Below, piece by piece: positions 14,746 through 22,005 of a DNA stretch of 24,301 nt. The stretch is from G963674505 sp964575975 (GTDB taxonomy: Bacteria; Desulfobacterota; Desulfobacteria; Desulfobacterales; SKZT01): positions 1 through 24,301 of the forward strand of contig CAZNTU010000076.1 of NCBI GenBank assembly GCA_964575975.1, in the 5' to 3' direction. Numbering within the stretch: the stretch's first letter is position 1; each line of letters opens with the position of its first letter. The notes under the pieces are model-generated. The model searched no databases. It was not told the DNA's origin and worked only from the letters and a program-made list of their open reading frames with translations. A program made the position numbers and the translations under genes.

Positions 14746-16125
14746 ATGTCATTAAAAAATCGACGTTTTAGGTTTTGGTTGGTCATCGGGTTCGCCGCTG
14801 TTTTCCTGACATTCGGGACCAATTTCTATCGGGCCAATTTCGCCAACGGCGAGGAAACCTACAAGGGCTTGAAATTGTTCACGGACGTCATCGAGCTGAT
14901 AGAAAAAAACTACGTGGACGAAGTCGATACCGAAAAACTGATGCAAAAAGCAATCCAGGGAATGGTTCGCAGCCTAGATCCCCACTCGGCGTTCCTGCCC
15001 CCGGAGGCTTTCGAGGAGCTTCAGGTCGATACTCACGGCGAATTCGGCGGCATTGGAATTGTCATAACCATGAAAGACGGCATTCTGACCGTCGTTTCCC
15101 CCATCGAGGGCACTCCCGCCTATGTGGCCGGCGTGCTGGCGGGCGACAGAATTTTAAAAGTGGACGGCGAATCGACCCAGGATATGGAACTGTGGGAGGC
15201 CGTCAAATTGATGCGCGGACAGCAGGGGACCGAAGTGGTCATTACCGTCATGCGAGAAGGCGAAAAGGAACCCATCGACTTCACTCTGGTCCGCGACACG
15301 ATTCCCATCGAGAGCGTCAAGTCGGCCGTGCTTCGCCCCGGCTACGGCTATATCTGGGTCACCAACTTCAGGGACAGCACCACCGACGACATCCGAAATG
15401 CGCTCAAGAAATTCGAAAAGGCCGAACCCCTCAAGGGACTCGTCCTCGACTTGAGAGACAATCCCGGAGGACTGCTGAACCAAGCGATCAGCGTCTCCGA
15501 CCTGTTTTTGGACAAGGGAGACATCGTTTCCATCAAAGGGCGTTTGGAAAGACACACCAAAACCTACCAGGCGCACGAAGGCGATACCTTCGGGAATTTT
15601 CCCATGGTGGTCTTGATCAACGGCGGAAGCGCCAGCGCCTCCGAGATCGTGGCGGGAGCGCTTCAGGACAACAAACGCGCGGTAATTCTCGGGACGGTTT
15701 CGTTTGGCAAAGGTTCCGTGCAAACCGTGGAAGCCTTGAGGGACGGATACGGTCTCAAGTATACCATCGCCCTGTATTACACTCCCGGCGGAAGGTCCAT
15801 CCAAGCCCAAGGTATCGAGCCGGATATCGTGGTCAAGCAGAGAAATCTGGACGAAGCCGAGGTCAAGGAAGAAAAACGCCTGAAAGAAAAGGATCTCAAG
15901 AACCATTTGGAGATCGAGCCCGGCGACGCGGACGTCGAAACGCCGGAAAACGTGGAGGAAAGGGAGAACAAGAAGGACGGGGAAAAACCCGAAGAACCGG
16001 AAATGAGAGATCCCGCTTCAAGGCACGGTCCGTTGACCCTCGAAATTTTGACAAGCGACAATCAAGTCATGCGCGCTTTGGAAATCCTGGTCGGTTACGA
16101 CATTATTACCAGCGCGAAGAGATAA
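14746..16125 (+). CDS. ctpA: S41 family C-terminal processing peptidase
   Basis: Periplasmic serine protease of the Tsp/Prc type that trims or degrades envelope proteins, in other bacteria including peptidoglycan hydrolases. The 459 residues show an N-terminal membrane anchor or signal (about 9-26), an N-terminal helical part, a PDZ domain (about 95-175), and the S41 catalytic core: NPGGLL (239-244), catalytic Ser297 in GSASASE and Lys322 in FGKGSVQ, 25 residues apart as in Tsp, with Gln326. A highly charged Glu/Lys tail region (about 368-435) precedes the end. The start at 14746 follows AAGGAG at 5 bases. It lies 37 bases after the EnvC-like gene, in the same operon, which suggests a role in controlling division hydrolases. 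Confidence 0.93.
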   Translation: MSLKNRRFRFWLVIGFAAVFLTFGTNFYRANFANGEETYKGLKLFTDVIELIEKNYVDEVDTEKLMQKAIQGMVRSLDPHSAFLPPEAFEELQVDTHGEFGGIGIVITMKDGILTVVSPIEGTPAYVAGVLAGDRILKVDGESTQDMELWEAVKLMRGQQGTEVVITVMREGEKEPIDFTLVRDTIPIESVKSAVLRPGYGYIWVTNFRDSTTDDIRNALKKFEKAEPLKGLVLDLRDNPGGLLNQAISVSDLFLDKGDIVSIKGRLERHTKTYQAHEGDTFGNFPMVVLINGGSASASEIVAGALQDNKRAVILGTVSFGKGSVQTVEALRDGYGLKYTIALYYTPGGRSIQAQGIEPDIVVKQRNLDEAEVKEEKRLKEKDLKNHLEIEPGDADVETPENVEERENKKDGEKPEEPEMRDPASRHGPLTLEILTSDNQVMRALEILVGYDIITSAKR

Positions 16126-16141
16126 CCTTACCTGACAATCC

Positions 16142-16167
16142 GGCGGCGGGACGAAATTCCCGCCGCC
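16142..16167 (+). terminator. Strong hairpin between ctpA and the deacetylase gene
   Basis: GGCGGCGGGA (16142-16151) and TCCCGCCGCC (16158-16167) form a perfect 10-bp stem with a 6-base loop. Only a broken T/A-rich stretch follows, and it lies 10 bases before the next start codon. It may be a partial terminator that lowers expression of the last gene, or it may hide its ribosome site. Confidence 0.5.
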
Positions 16168-16177
16168 TTAAATCCTT

Positions 16178-17338
16178 ATGACCCACAAAAAACCGACCTC
16201 CAAAAACAACACGCCGAAAAAGACAATACGAAAAAAATCCCCGGCGAAAAAAACGGCAGGGACCCGGAAAAACAAGCCGAAAGGAAAGATTTCCGTCAAG
16301 TCCCAATTGGCGAAGTCCGTTGCGGGGATTTGCCTTCTGATAGTCCTGGTAGTCGCGGCGGGCTTTTTTTTCCAGCGCATTCTCCTCAAGAGCGGACAAG
16401 AGGGAGCGATAGTCACAGGAAAAATCGAAATTTCGGAGCCTCCGAATCCGCCGAAATCTTCGCCTGCGGAAATTCCCGTCATTGCTCCCAAGGAAAAAAC
16501 AACGTCTTCTCCTCCGACTCCGGAGAAAGAGAAACAGGAGACGCCCAATGCCGATCGGCTTGCGGCCGTATCCCCCCCTGAAAAACCGAAGTACGAGATC
16601 TTTCCGGAAAAGGATTTCATTCCTCGGAAAGAACCGACCAAGCCGCCACCCGACGTTGCCCCTTCGGAACTGCCAAGAGTCGCCATCATAATCGACGACC
16701 TCGGCTACGATCCCCGGCTCGCCCAAAAATTCCTCGACATCGACACTCGTCTAACCTTTGCCGTAATTCCCTCCAGTCCGTTCCACCGGAAGGTCGCGCG
16801 CATGATCGGAGAAAAAGGCGGCGAACTGATGCTTCACCTGCCAATGGAACCCGAGGAATACCCCGCAGTCGATCCCGGACCGGGAGCGCTTCTGACCAAT
16901 ATGTCCCCGGACGAACTCCTCGGTCGGCTCGAGGGTAACTTAAGCCGAATTCCGGGAATAAAAGGAGTCAACGGGCATATGGGATCGCGGCTGACCGCAA
17001 GTTCGGAACAAATGAACCAGATTTTCACCATCTTGAAACGCGAAAATCTGTATTTCGTGGACAGCTTCACCACTCCCCGAAGCGTCTGCGAGTCGTCGGC
17101 CAAGCTGTTGCAGGTGCCGTTCGCCAGGCGCGACGTGTTCATAGACCACTTGCAGGACGAAAAATTCATTCGCGCCCAGATGGACCGCTTGGTCAAAATC
17201 GCGCAAAAGCACGGCGAGGCGGTCGGAATAGCCCACCCGCACAAAGCGACCATTAAGGTATTGCAAGAGGTCGTTCCGGAGATCAAGAAGAAGGTCGAGC
17301 TGACGCCTGCCTCCAAGCTGGTCAAAATAGTCGGATAA
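16178..17338 (+). CDS. Divergent polysaccharide deacetylase family protein (YibQ-like)
   Basis: A 386-residue membrane-anchored protein. It has a very basic, Lys/Pro-rich cytosolic N-terminus (1-42), one transmembrane segment (about 46-66), a Pro/Glu/Lys-rich linker (to about 165) and a NodB-like domain of the divergent polysaccharide deacetylase family (167-386) with AIIIDDLGYD (Asp173-Asp174), LMLHLPMEP, NGHMGSRLT and GIAHPHKAT. The metal-site residues Asp, His and His look present. E. coli yibQ sits next to envC, and the same pairing here supports a role in peptidoglycan or another envelope glycan at the septum; the true substrate is unknown. No good ribosome site is seen, and a strong hairpin ends 10 bases before the ATG. 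It is the last gene of the envelope operon. Confidence 0.88.
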   Translation: MTHKKPTSKNNTPKKTIRKKSPAKKTAGTRKNKPKGKISVKSQLAKSVAGICLLIVLVVAAGFFFQRILLKSGQEGAIVTGKIEISEPPNPPKSSPAEIPVIAPKEKTTSSPPTPEKEKQETPNADRLAAVSPPEKPKYEIFPEKDFIPRKEPTKPPPDVAPSELPRVAIIIDDLGYDPRLAQKFLDIDTRLTFAVIPSSPFHRKVARMIGEKGGELMLHLPMEPEEYPAVDPGPGALLTNMSPDELLGRLEGNLSRIPGIKGVNGHMGSRLTASSEQMNQIFTILKRENLYFVDSFTTPRSVCESSAKLLQVPFARRDVFIDHLQDEKFIRAQMDRLVKIAQKHGEAVGIAHPHKATIKVLQEVVPEIKKKVELTPASKLVKIVG

Positions 17339-17356
17339 CCGCATTGCGCTCCTTCC

Positions 17357-18088
17357 TCAAAAAGCCCTCCTGAGCGCGTCTTCCTTTTCTTCGGCGCCCG
17401 CCGCGTCGCCCCTCCTTTCCTTGAAGACCATGTTTTCAAGGTTTCCGACGTAATAAATGGCGATTCGATAGCCGGGATTGCCGAGCAAGTCCGGCGTGTT
17501 GGAATATATCAGGATGTCGTCCGACTTTTCCCAATAACAGGAAAATTCCTCGTCCCCTCCTCTCTGTATTCTGTTCGGCGTCCCGTATTTCGATTCCAGT
17601 ACGGAAAGGATTTCGTCGCCCTTCTTTCTCGCTCTTATCCGACAATACACAGGCTTGCCGGAGTAGCCGGAAAAAAGAAGTTCCGCGTAATCGAACGGAT
17701 AGACGTCCTGCGGAATATAACGGTACGTGAGCTTGACCGTATTGTGCTCGATGCGTTGGCCGCGCTCGTCGTTCATCTTTCGGTTCAATTCGGCCAGGCG
17801 GGGAAAATACTTGTCGAGAAACCCCGGGTCGAGAAACTCCAGGTTGACCGTACTCCACGTTTCCACCGACCCGGAACCGAGCTTCTTCTCCAAATCGTGT
17901 CTCAAACCGCTGTTCAGCTTCGTTCCGGGCCCGACTTCGAAAAAGGTGAATCCGTCCGAGGAATTCCGCGAACCCGAATCGCCTTTTTCCGTAATCTCCC
18001 CCCTGAATACCATGAATCCGGCGATCACGATCAGCGACAGAAAAACGACCGAAAGTATAACAGGAAGCTTGATGTTTTTCCTTTCCAT
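17357..18088 (-). CDS. Membrane-anchored protein of unknown function
   Basis: A 243-residue protein that I do not recognise. Residues 8-29 form one N-terminal transmembrane helix after a short basic start (MERKNIK), so the rest probably lies in the periplasm. The outer part has a mixed alpha/beta composition with aromatic-rich stretches (TYRYIPQDVYPFDYAELLF, FSCYWEKSDDILIYS) and two Cys (about 148 and 185) that could pair. The C-terminal 25 residues are charged and rich in Ala, Glu and Arg. The start at 18088 has AAAGG 4 bases upstream. It converges with the deacetylase gene, 18 bases between the stops, and is divergent from nifH across a 441-base gap. Confidence 0.75.
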   Translation of the reverse strand: MERKNIKLPVILSVVFLSLIVIAGFMVFRGEITEKGDSGSRNSSDGFTFFEVGPGTKLNSGLRHDLEKKLGSGSVETWSTVNLEFLDPGFLDKYFPRLAELNRKMNDERGQRIEHNTVKLTYRYIPQDVYPFDYAELLFSGYSGKPVYCRIRARKKGDEILSVLESKYGTPNRIQRGGDEEFSCYWEKSDDILIYSNTPDLLGNPGYRIAIYYVGNLENMVFKERRGDAAGAEEKEDALRRAF

Positions 18089-18261
18089 TCGCCTTTACCA
18101 AATGTTCTTCTGTTTGCGAAACAAAATACGTTCTTTTTTTCCGGTCGGCGCTCCGGAAGTCGAAAATTTCATCAAACTATATTCCCACGGGAATAATTGT
18201 CAAGGAAGATCGGCGGCGCAAAATCGGCATAGCGTGGCTTTGGCCGTTACGATCCCATTAA

Positions 18262-18309
18262 AACAACAAAAAAGTAATAATTAGATCGAATAACAACAAA
18301 AAAGTAATA
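18262..18309. repeat. 18-bp direct repeat with 30-bp period upstream of the nif promoter
   Basis: AACAACAAAAAAGTAATA occurs at 18262-18279 and again, identical, at 18292-18309. The period of 30 bp is close to three helical turns, so both copies face the same side of the DNA. They lie about 145-180 bases upstream of the predicted nif transcription start, the usual range for a bacterial enhancer. Function as a binding site is inference. Confidence 0.75.
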
Positions 18310-18322
18310 TAAAATCTTTCAT

Positions 18323-18336
18323 ATACATATTTGTAT
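18323..18336. promoter_or_regulatory. Palindrome ATACA-N4-TGTAT upstream of nif (operator candidate)
   Basis: An inverted repeat with 5-bp arms and a TATT centre, placed between the direct repeats and the sigma-54 promoter. Palindromes of this size often bind dimeric regulators, but in such AT-rich DNA it may be chance. Confidence 0.3.
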
Positions 18337-18417
18337 GGACATGAATAAAATGATGTTAGGTTTTAAATATAATTAATTCAATATGTTATCGAGATTCGAA
18401 ACAAGACCGCAACCTTT

Positions 18418-18433
18418 TGGCACGGATGTCGCT
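18418..18433 (+). promoter_or_regulatory. Sigma-54 (-24/-12) promoter of the nif operon
   Basis: TGGCACGGATGTCGCT fits TGGCACG-N4-TTGCW with one mismatch; the GG at 18419-18420 and GC at 18431-18432 are exactly 10 bases apart. Transcription would start near 18444, 86 bases before nifH. Such a promoter needs an AAA+ activator, in nif systems normally NifA. Confidence 0.75.
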
Positions 18434-18529
18434 TCTGTATTCTCCAAACGACGCAAGACCGGCATCGCGGTTCGGCCGGCCGAAAAACGACACGGAGTTT
18501 AATCCGCATTGAAAGAAAGGAATTGATCC

Positions 18530-19354
18530 ATGAGAAAGATCGCGATTTACGGAAAAGGGGGAATCGGAAAATCCACGACGACGCAAAACACGGTCGCGGG
18601 ACTCGCCGAGATGGGGAAAAAGGTGATGGTGGTCGGGTGCGACCCCAAGGCCGACTCCACGAGGCTTTTGCTCGGAGGTCTGTCCCAGGCGACGGTCTTG
18701 GACACGCTTAGAAACGAAGGCGAGGACCTCGAGCTGGAGGATATCCGGAAGGAAGGGTTCAAAGGCACGGTGTGCGTCGAATCGGGCGGTCCCGAGCCCG
18801 GCGTGGGTTGCGCCGGAAGGGGAATCATCACCAGCATCAACATGCTCGAGCAACTGGGAGCCTACGCCGAAAGCGAAGCGCTCGACTACGCCTTCTACGA
18901 CGTTCTCGGCGACGTCGTGTGCGGCGGATTCGCGATGCCTATCCGCGAAGGCAAGGCCCAGGAAATCTACATCGTCGTATCCGGCGAGATGATGGCCATG
19001 TACGCGGCGAACAACATCTGCAAGGGTATCGTGAAATTCGCCGAATCGGGAGGCGTGCGGCTCGGAGGTCTGATCTGCAACAGCCGGAAGGTCGACAACG
19101 AGGAGAACATGATCCGCGCCTTGGCCGACAGGCTCGGCACCCAGATGATTCACTTCGTGCCCAGGGACAACATGGTGCAAAGGGCCGAGATCAACCGGAA
19201 AACCGTGATCGAGTACGACCCGAGCCACCCGCAGGCCGACGAATACAGGACTCTGGCCAGAAAAATCGACGGGAATCAGATGATGGTCATTCCCAGGCCT
19301 TTGGCGATAGAGGAACTGGAAAGCATGCTGATCGAATACGGCATAGCCGCATAG
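18530..19354 (+). CDS. nifH: Nitrogenase iron protein NifH (dinitrogenase reductase)
   Basis: Homodimeric ATPase that passes electrons one at a time to the MoFe protein and also serves in FeMo-cofactor assembly. The 274 residues show the P-loop GKGGIGKST (8-16), switch II DVLGD (124-128) and the [4Fe-4S] ligands Cys94 and Cys131. Arg97, the site of ADP-ribosylation in some species, is conserved in CAGRG. The protein is shorter at both ends than proteobacterial group I NifH, and its gene is followed by nifI1 and nifI2, both features of the anaerobe/methanogen type. The start at 18530 has AAAGGAA upstream. A sigma-54 promoter precedes it. The codon choice is strongly biased to C-ending codons, as expected for a highly expressed protein. 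Confidence 0.97.
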   Translation: MRKIAIYGKGGIGKSTTTQNTVAGLAEMGKKVMVVGCDPKADSTRLLLGGLSQATVLDTLRNEGEDLELEDIRKEGFKGTVCVESGGPEPGVGCAGRGIITSINMLEQLGAYAESEALDYAFYDVLGDVVCGGFAMPIREGKAQEIYIVVSGEMMAMYAANNICKGIVKFAESGGVRLGGLICNSRKVDNEENMIRALADRLGTQMIHFVPRDNMVQRAEINRKTVIEYDPSHPQADEYRTLARKIDGNQMMVIPRPLAIEELESMLIEYGIAA

Positions 19355-19440
19355 AATCCCCGTACCGAACGGGAAACCCGAACTCGAAAGCAAAACTCGA
19401 CAACAACCAATAATAATAGGAACAGGAAAGGACGAAGAAC

Positions 19441-19797
19441 ATGTTGATGATACGCTCCATAATCAGGCCGGAAAAGGTGGACGGCTGTTTGGCGTCTTTG
19501 ATGGAAGCCGGTTTTCCGGCGGTGACCAAGATCTCGGTGGTGGGCCGGGGCAAGCAGCGCGGGATCAAGATCGGGGAAATCCGCTACGACGAAATCCCCA
19601 AGGAACTTCTTATCACGGTGGTCAAGGACAAGGACAAGGATTTCGTGATCCAGACCATCATGAAGGCGGCCAGGACCGGGGATAGGGGCGCGTTCGGCGA
19701 CGGCAAGATTTTCGTGTCTCCCGTGGAGGAGGTCTACACCATCAGCTCCGGAATCAAGGAAACGGCCTCCGGGGAATTGGAGGAGGTGAAGGCATGA
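19441..19797 (+). CDS. nifI1: PII-type nitrogenase regulator NifI1
   Basis: GlnB-like protein of 118 residues. With NifI2 it binds the MoFe protein and blocks nitrogenase when ammonium is available; 2-oxoglutarate and ATP relieve this, as shown in Methanococcus maripaludis. The PII core is visible: MLMIRSIIRPEKVD at the N-terminus, the T-loop region (about 35-54, GRGKQRGIKIGEIRYDEIP), LLITVVKDKD and the GDGKIFVSPVEEVY signature (86-99). The T-loop lacks the Tyr51-centred uridylylation sequence of GlnB. It lies 86 bases after nifH, in a gap with a small CCCGT/ACGGG hairpin (19359-19373), and overlaps nifI2 by ATGA. Confidence 0.93.
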   Translation: MLMIRSIIRPEKVDGCLASLMEAGFPAVTKISVVGRGKQRGIKIGEIRYDEIPKELLITVVKDKDKDFVIQTIMKAARTGDRGAFGDGKIFVSPVEEVYTISSGIKETASGELEEVKA

Positions 19798-20174
19798 AGG
19801 AAGTCATGGCGATCGTTCGAATGAACATGATGAACAAGACCAAGAAGGCGCTGTCCGACGCGGGCGTCTCTTCCATGACGGCAAAGGACGTGCTCGGAAG
19901 AGGGAAGGGTTTGGTGGACATGCATCTTCTCAAGGGCGCGGAGCAGGGATACGAGGAGGCGATCGCCCATCTGGGCCAGTCCCAGCGCCTGATCCCCAAG
20001 CGCCTGCTCACCATAGTCGTACAGGACGAAATGGTCGACAGGGTGGTCGAAACGATCATCGAAGTCAACAAGACCGGCAAGTCCGGCGACGGCAAGATTT
20101 TCGTGATGCCGGTGTTCGACTCGGTGAGCGTCAGGACCGGCGTCGGCGGCAACGCCACCCTGGACGATCTGTAG
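19794..20174 (+). CDS. nifI2: PII-type nitrogenase regulator NifI2
   Basis: The second GlnB-like subunit, 126 residues, which forms a hetero-oligomer with NifI1 and controls nitrogenase activity after translation. The N-terminal strand MKEVMAIVRMNMMNKTKKAL, an enlarged T-loop (about 35-65, rich in Gly, Gln and Leu) and SGDGKIFVMPVFDSVSVRTG (about 97-116) define the family. The long T-loop is typical for NifI2 and separates it from NifI1. Its ATG overlaps the nifI1 stop (ATGA), which suggests equal synthesis of both. The position between nifH and nifD is the classical one. Confidence 0.93.
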   Translation: MKEVMAIVRMNMMNKTKKALSDAGVSSMTAKDVLGRGKGLVDMHLLKGAEQGYEEAIAHLGQSQRLIPKRLLTIVVQDEMVDRVVETIIEVNKTGKSGDGKIFVMPVFDSVSVRTGVGGNATLDDL

Positions 20175-20242
20175 ACGCAAGTTCGATCCTTCGGGAAAAA
20201 AAAGAGACACCAACAAAAAGAATCAATAGAAGGAAACCGTTT

Positions 20243-21889
20243 ATGAATACAGCATGCGAAGAATACAAATGCGAGGACCTGAACGCCGAGGAAGTCAAAA
20301 AGAAGCTTGTTGCGAAGTATCCGGCCAAGGTGGCCCGGAAACGATCCAAGCAAATCGCGGTGAACAAGGTGGGCGAGGACAAGTGCGTGCCCGAGATCAT
20401 GGCCAACGTCCGGACCATTCCGGGAATCATCACCCAGCGCGGGTGCAGCTACGCGGGATGCAAAGGCGTGGTCCTGGGTCCTACCAGGGACATTGTCAAT
20501 CTCACGCACGGGCCCATCGGATGCGGCTTCTACAGCTGGCTCACCCGGCGGAACCAGACCAGGCCGGCGGGACCCGAGGACCATAATTTCATGACCTACT
20601 GCTTTTCCACCGACATGCAGGAGAACGAGATCATCTTCGGCGGCGAGAAAAAGCTCAAGGAGGCCATCCAGGAGGCGTACGACACCTTCAAGCCCAAGGC
20701 CATCGCCATTTTCGCAACCTGTCCGGTCGGTCTGATCGGCGACGACGTCCACGCGGTGGCCAGGGAAATGAAAGGCAAGCTGGGCATCAACGTCTTCGGC
20801 TTCAGCTGCGAGGGCTACAAGGGAGTCAGCCAGTCTGCGGGGCACCACATCGCCAACAACGGAATCTTCACCCACGTGGTGGGGCTCGACGACGAGATCA
20901 AGGGGGGCAAGTACCGCATGAACCTCCTGGGCGAATACAACATCGGCGGCGACGCCTTCGAGATCGAGAGAATTTTCGAGGATTGCGGCCTGACCCTGGT
21001 TTCCACTTTCAGTGGCAACTCGAGCTACGACTACTTCAAGAACTCGCACACTGCCGACCTGAATCTCATCATGTGCCACAGGTCCATCAACTACGTGGCC
21101 GAGATGATGGAAACCAAGTACGGCATTCCATGGATCAAGATCAACTTCATCGGCGCGGCGGCCACGGCCAAGTCGCTTCGAAAGATCGCGGCCTACTACG
21201 ACGAGCCCGAACTGACGGAAAAAGTCGAGGAGGTGATCGCGAGGGAGCTTCCCGAAGTGGAGAAGGTGCGCGACGAGATCAGGGCCCGCTGCGAAGGCAA
21301 GCTCGCCATGCTGTTCGTGGGCGGCTCCCGGGCGCATCACTACCAGGAGCTTTTCGGGGAAATCGGCATGCGGACCATCGCGGCCGGATACGAGTTCGCC
21401 CATCGCGACGACTACGAAGGAAGACGGGTGCTTCCCGACATCAAGGTGGACGCGGACAGCAGGAACATCGAGGAACTGGAGGTCGAGCCGGACCCGAAAA
21501 GGTTCAACCCCCGGAAATCCCCCGAGCAAATGGAAAAGCTCGCGGAAAAGGGATTCCGGTTCAAGGACTACGACGGCATGATGACCGAGATGCCCAACGG
21601 AACGCTGGTCATCGACGACATCAACCAATACGAAACGGAAAAACTGATCGAAATTTTCAAACCGGACATCTTCTGCGCCGGCATCAAGGAGAAGTACGCG
21701 ATCCAAAAAAGCGGCGTGCCCATGAAGCAGCTTCACAGCTACGACTCCGGCGGCCCGTACGCCGGGTTCAAGGGAGCGATCAACTTCTACAGGGAGATCG
21801 ACCGCATGGTCAACAGCAAGGTCTGGAAATACGTCAAGGCCCCGTGGCAGGAGAACCCCGAACTGACCGCGACCTACGCCTGGGATTGA
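20243..21889 (+). CDS. nifD: Nitrogenase molybdenum-iron protein alpha chain
   Basis: Alpha subunit of the MoFe protein, which reduces N2 at the FeMo-cofactor. The 548 residues include P-cluster Cys68, Cys94 and Cys160, and the cofactor ligands Cys278 and His498 (equivalent to Azotobacter alpha-275 and alpha-442). Gln197 and His201 in VSQSAGHH, Val76 in KGVV, Arg102 in TRRN and Arg363 in VGGSRAHH match functional residues near the cofactor (alpha-191, 195, 70, 96 and 359), so this is a molybdenum-type NifD and not VnfD or AnfD. Residues about 393-445 form an extra segment before the His ligand, as in Clostridium pasteurianum. The start at 20243 has GAAGGAAA upstream. No GC-rich terminator is visible between it and nifI2. 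Confidence 0.96.
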   Translation: MNTACEEYKCEDLNAEEVKKKLVAKYPAKVARKRSKQIAVNKVGEDKCVPEIMANVRTIPGIITQRGCSYAGCKGVVLGPTRDIVNLTHGPIGCGFYSWLTRRNQTRPAGPEDHNFMTYCFSTDMQENEIIFGGEKKLKEAIQEAYDTFKPKAIAIFATCPVGLIGDDVHAVAREMKGKLGINVFGFSCEGYKGVSQSAGHHIANNGIFTHVVGLDDEIKGGKYRMNLLGEYNIGGDAFEIERIFEDCGLTLVSTFSGNSSYDYFKNSHTADLNLIMCHRSINYVAEMMETKYGIPWIKINFIGAAATAKSLRKIAAYYDEPELTEKVEEVIARELPEVEKVRDEIRARCEGKLAMLFVGGSRAHHYQELFGEIGMRTIAAGYEFAHRDDYEGRRVLPDIKVDADSRNIEELEVEPDPKRFNPRKSPEQMEKLAEKGFRFKDYDGMMTEMPNGTLVIDDINQYETEKLIEIFKPDIFCAGIKEKYAIQKSGVPMKQLHSYDSGGPYAGFKGAINFYREIDRMVNSKVWKYVKAPWQENPELTATYAWD

Positions 21890-21897
21890 AACAGTGT

Positions 21898-21983
21898 AAA
21901 CCCAAACCCGAAAACCCAACGGTTAACTGCTAAAACCTAACAGCTTACGGCTAAAAGCTAACAGCTAAAAGCTAACAGCTTCC
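21898..21983. repeat. Heptamer (7-bp) tandem array between nifD and nifK
   Basis: About 12 units of 7 bp fill most of the 116-base nifD-nifK gap. The first units are like AAACCCA; from about 21921 they change to forms of AGCTAAC, AGCTAAA and AGCTTAC, with two exact copies of the 14-mer GCTAAAAGCTAACA. AGCT in each unit makes the array locally self-complementary. It ends 4 bases before the nifK ribosome site (AAGGAAGGA). Most nifDK pairs are nearly contiguous, so this spacer is unusual. Confidence 0.8.
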
Positions 21984-22005
21984 AGCAAGGAAGGACATTT
22001 GCGCC

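Larger units (their letters stand above)
18089..18529. other. AT-rich intergenic region upstream of nifH
   Basis: This 441-base stretch has no gene. About 18281-18400 is strongly AT-rich (about 21% G+C counted by eye). It carries an 18-bp direct repeat pair (18262-18309), a palindrome (18323-18336) and a sigma-54 promoter (18418-18433). I searched every TGT on the plus strand for TGT-N10-ACA, the NifA binding site, and found none. A leader of about 85 bases would precede nifH. Confidence 0.7.

Noticed and set aside
18089..18529. NifA upstream activator sequence
   Set aside because: Each TGT in the region was checked for ACA ten bases later and none fits.
19754..21919. 721-codon open frame antisense to nifI2/nifD
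   Set aside because: It is the mirror of strongly biased nif codons (GAC/GTC/ATC read backwards give open Val/Asp/His-rich frames); no ribosome site, no known motif, and the sense frame is certain.
21898..21983. CRISPR array in the nifD-nifK gap
   Set aside because: Units are 7 bp without unique spacers; it is a simple tandem heptamer array.
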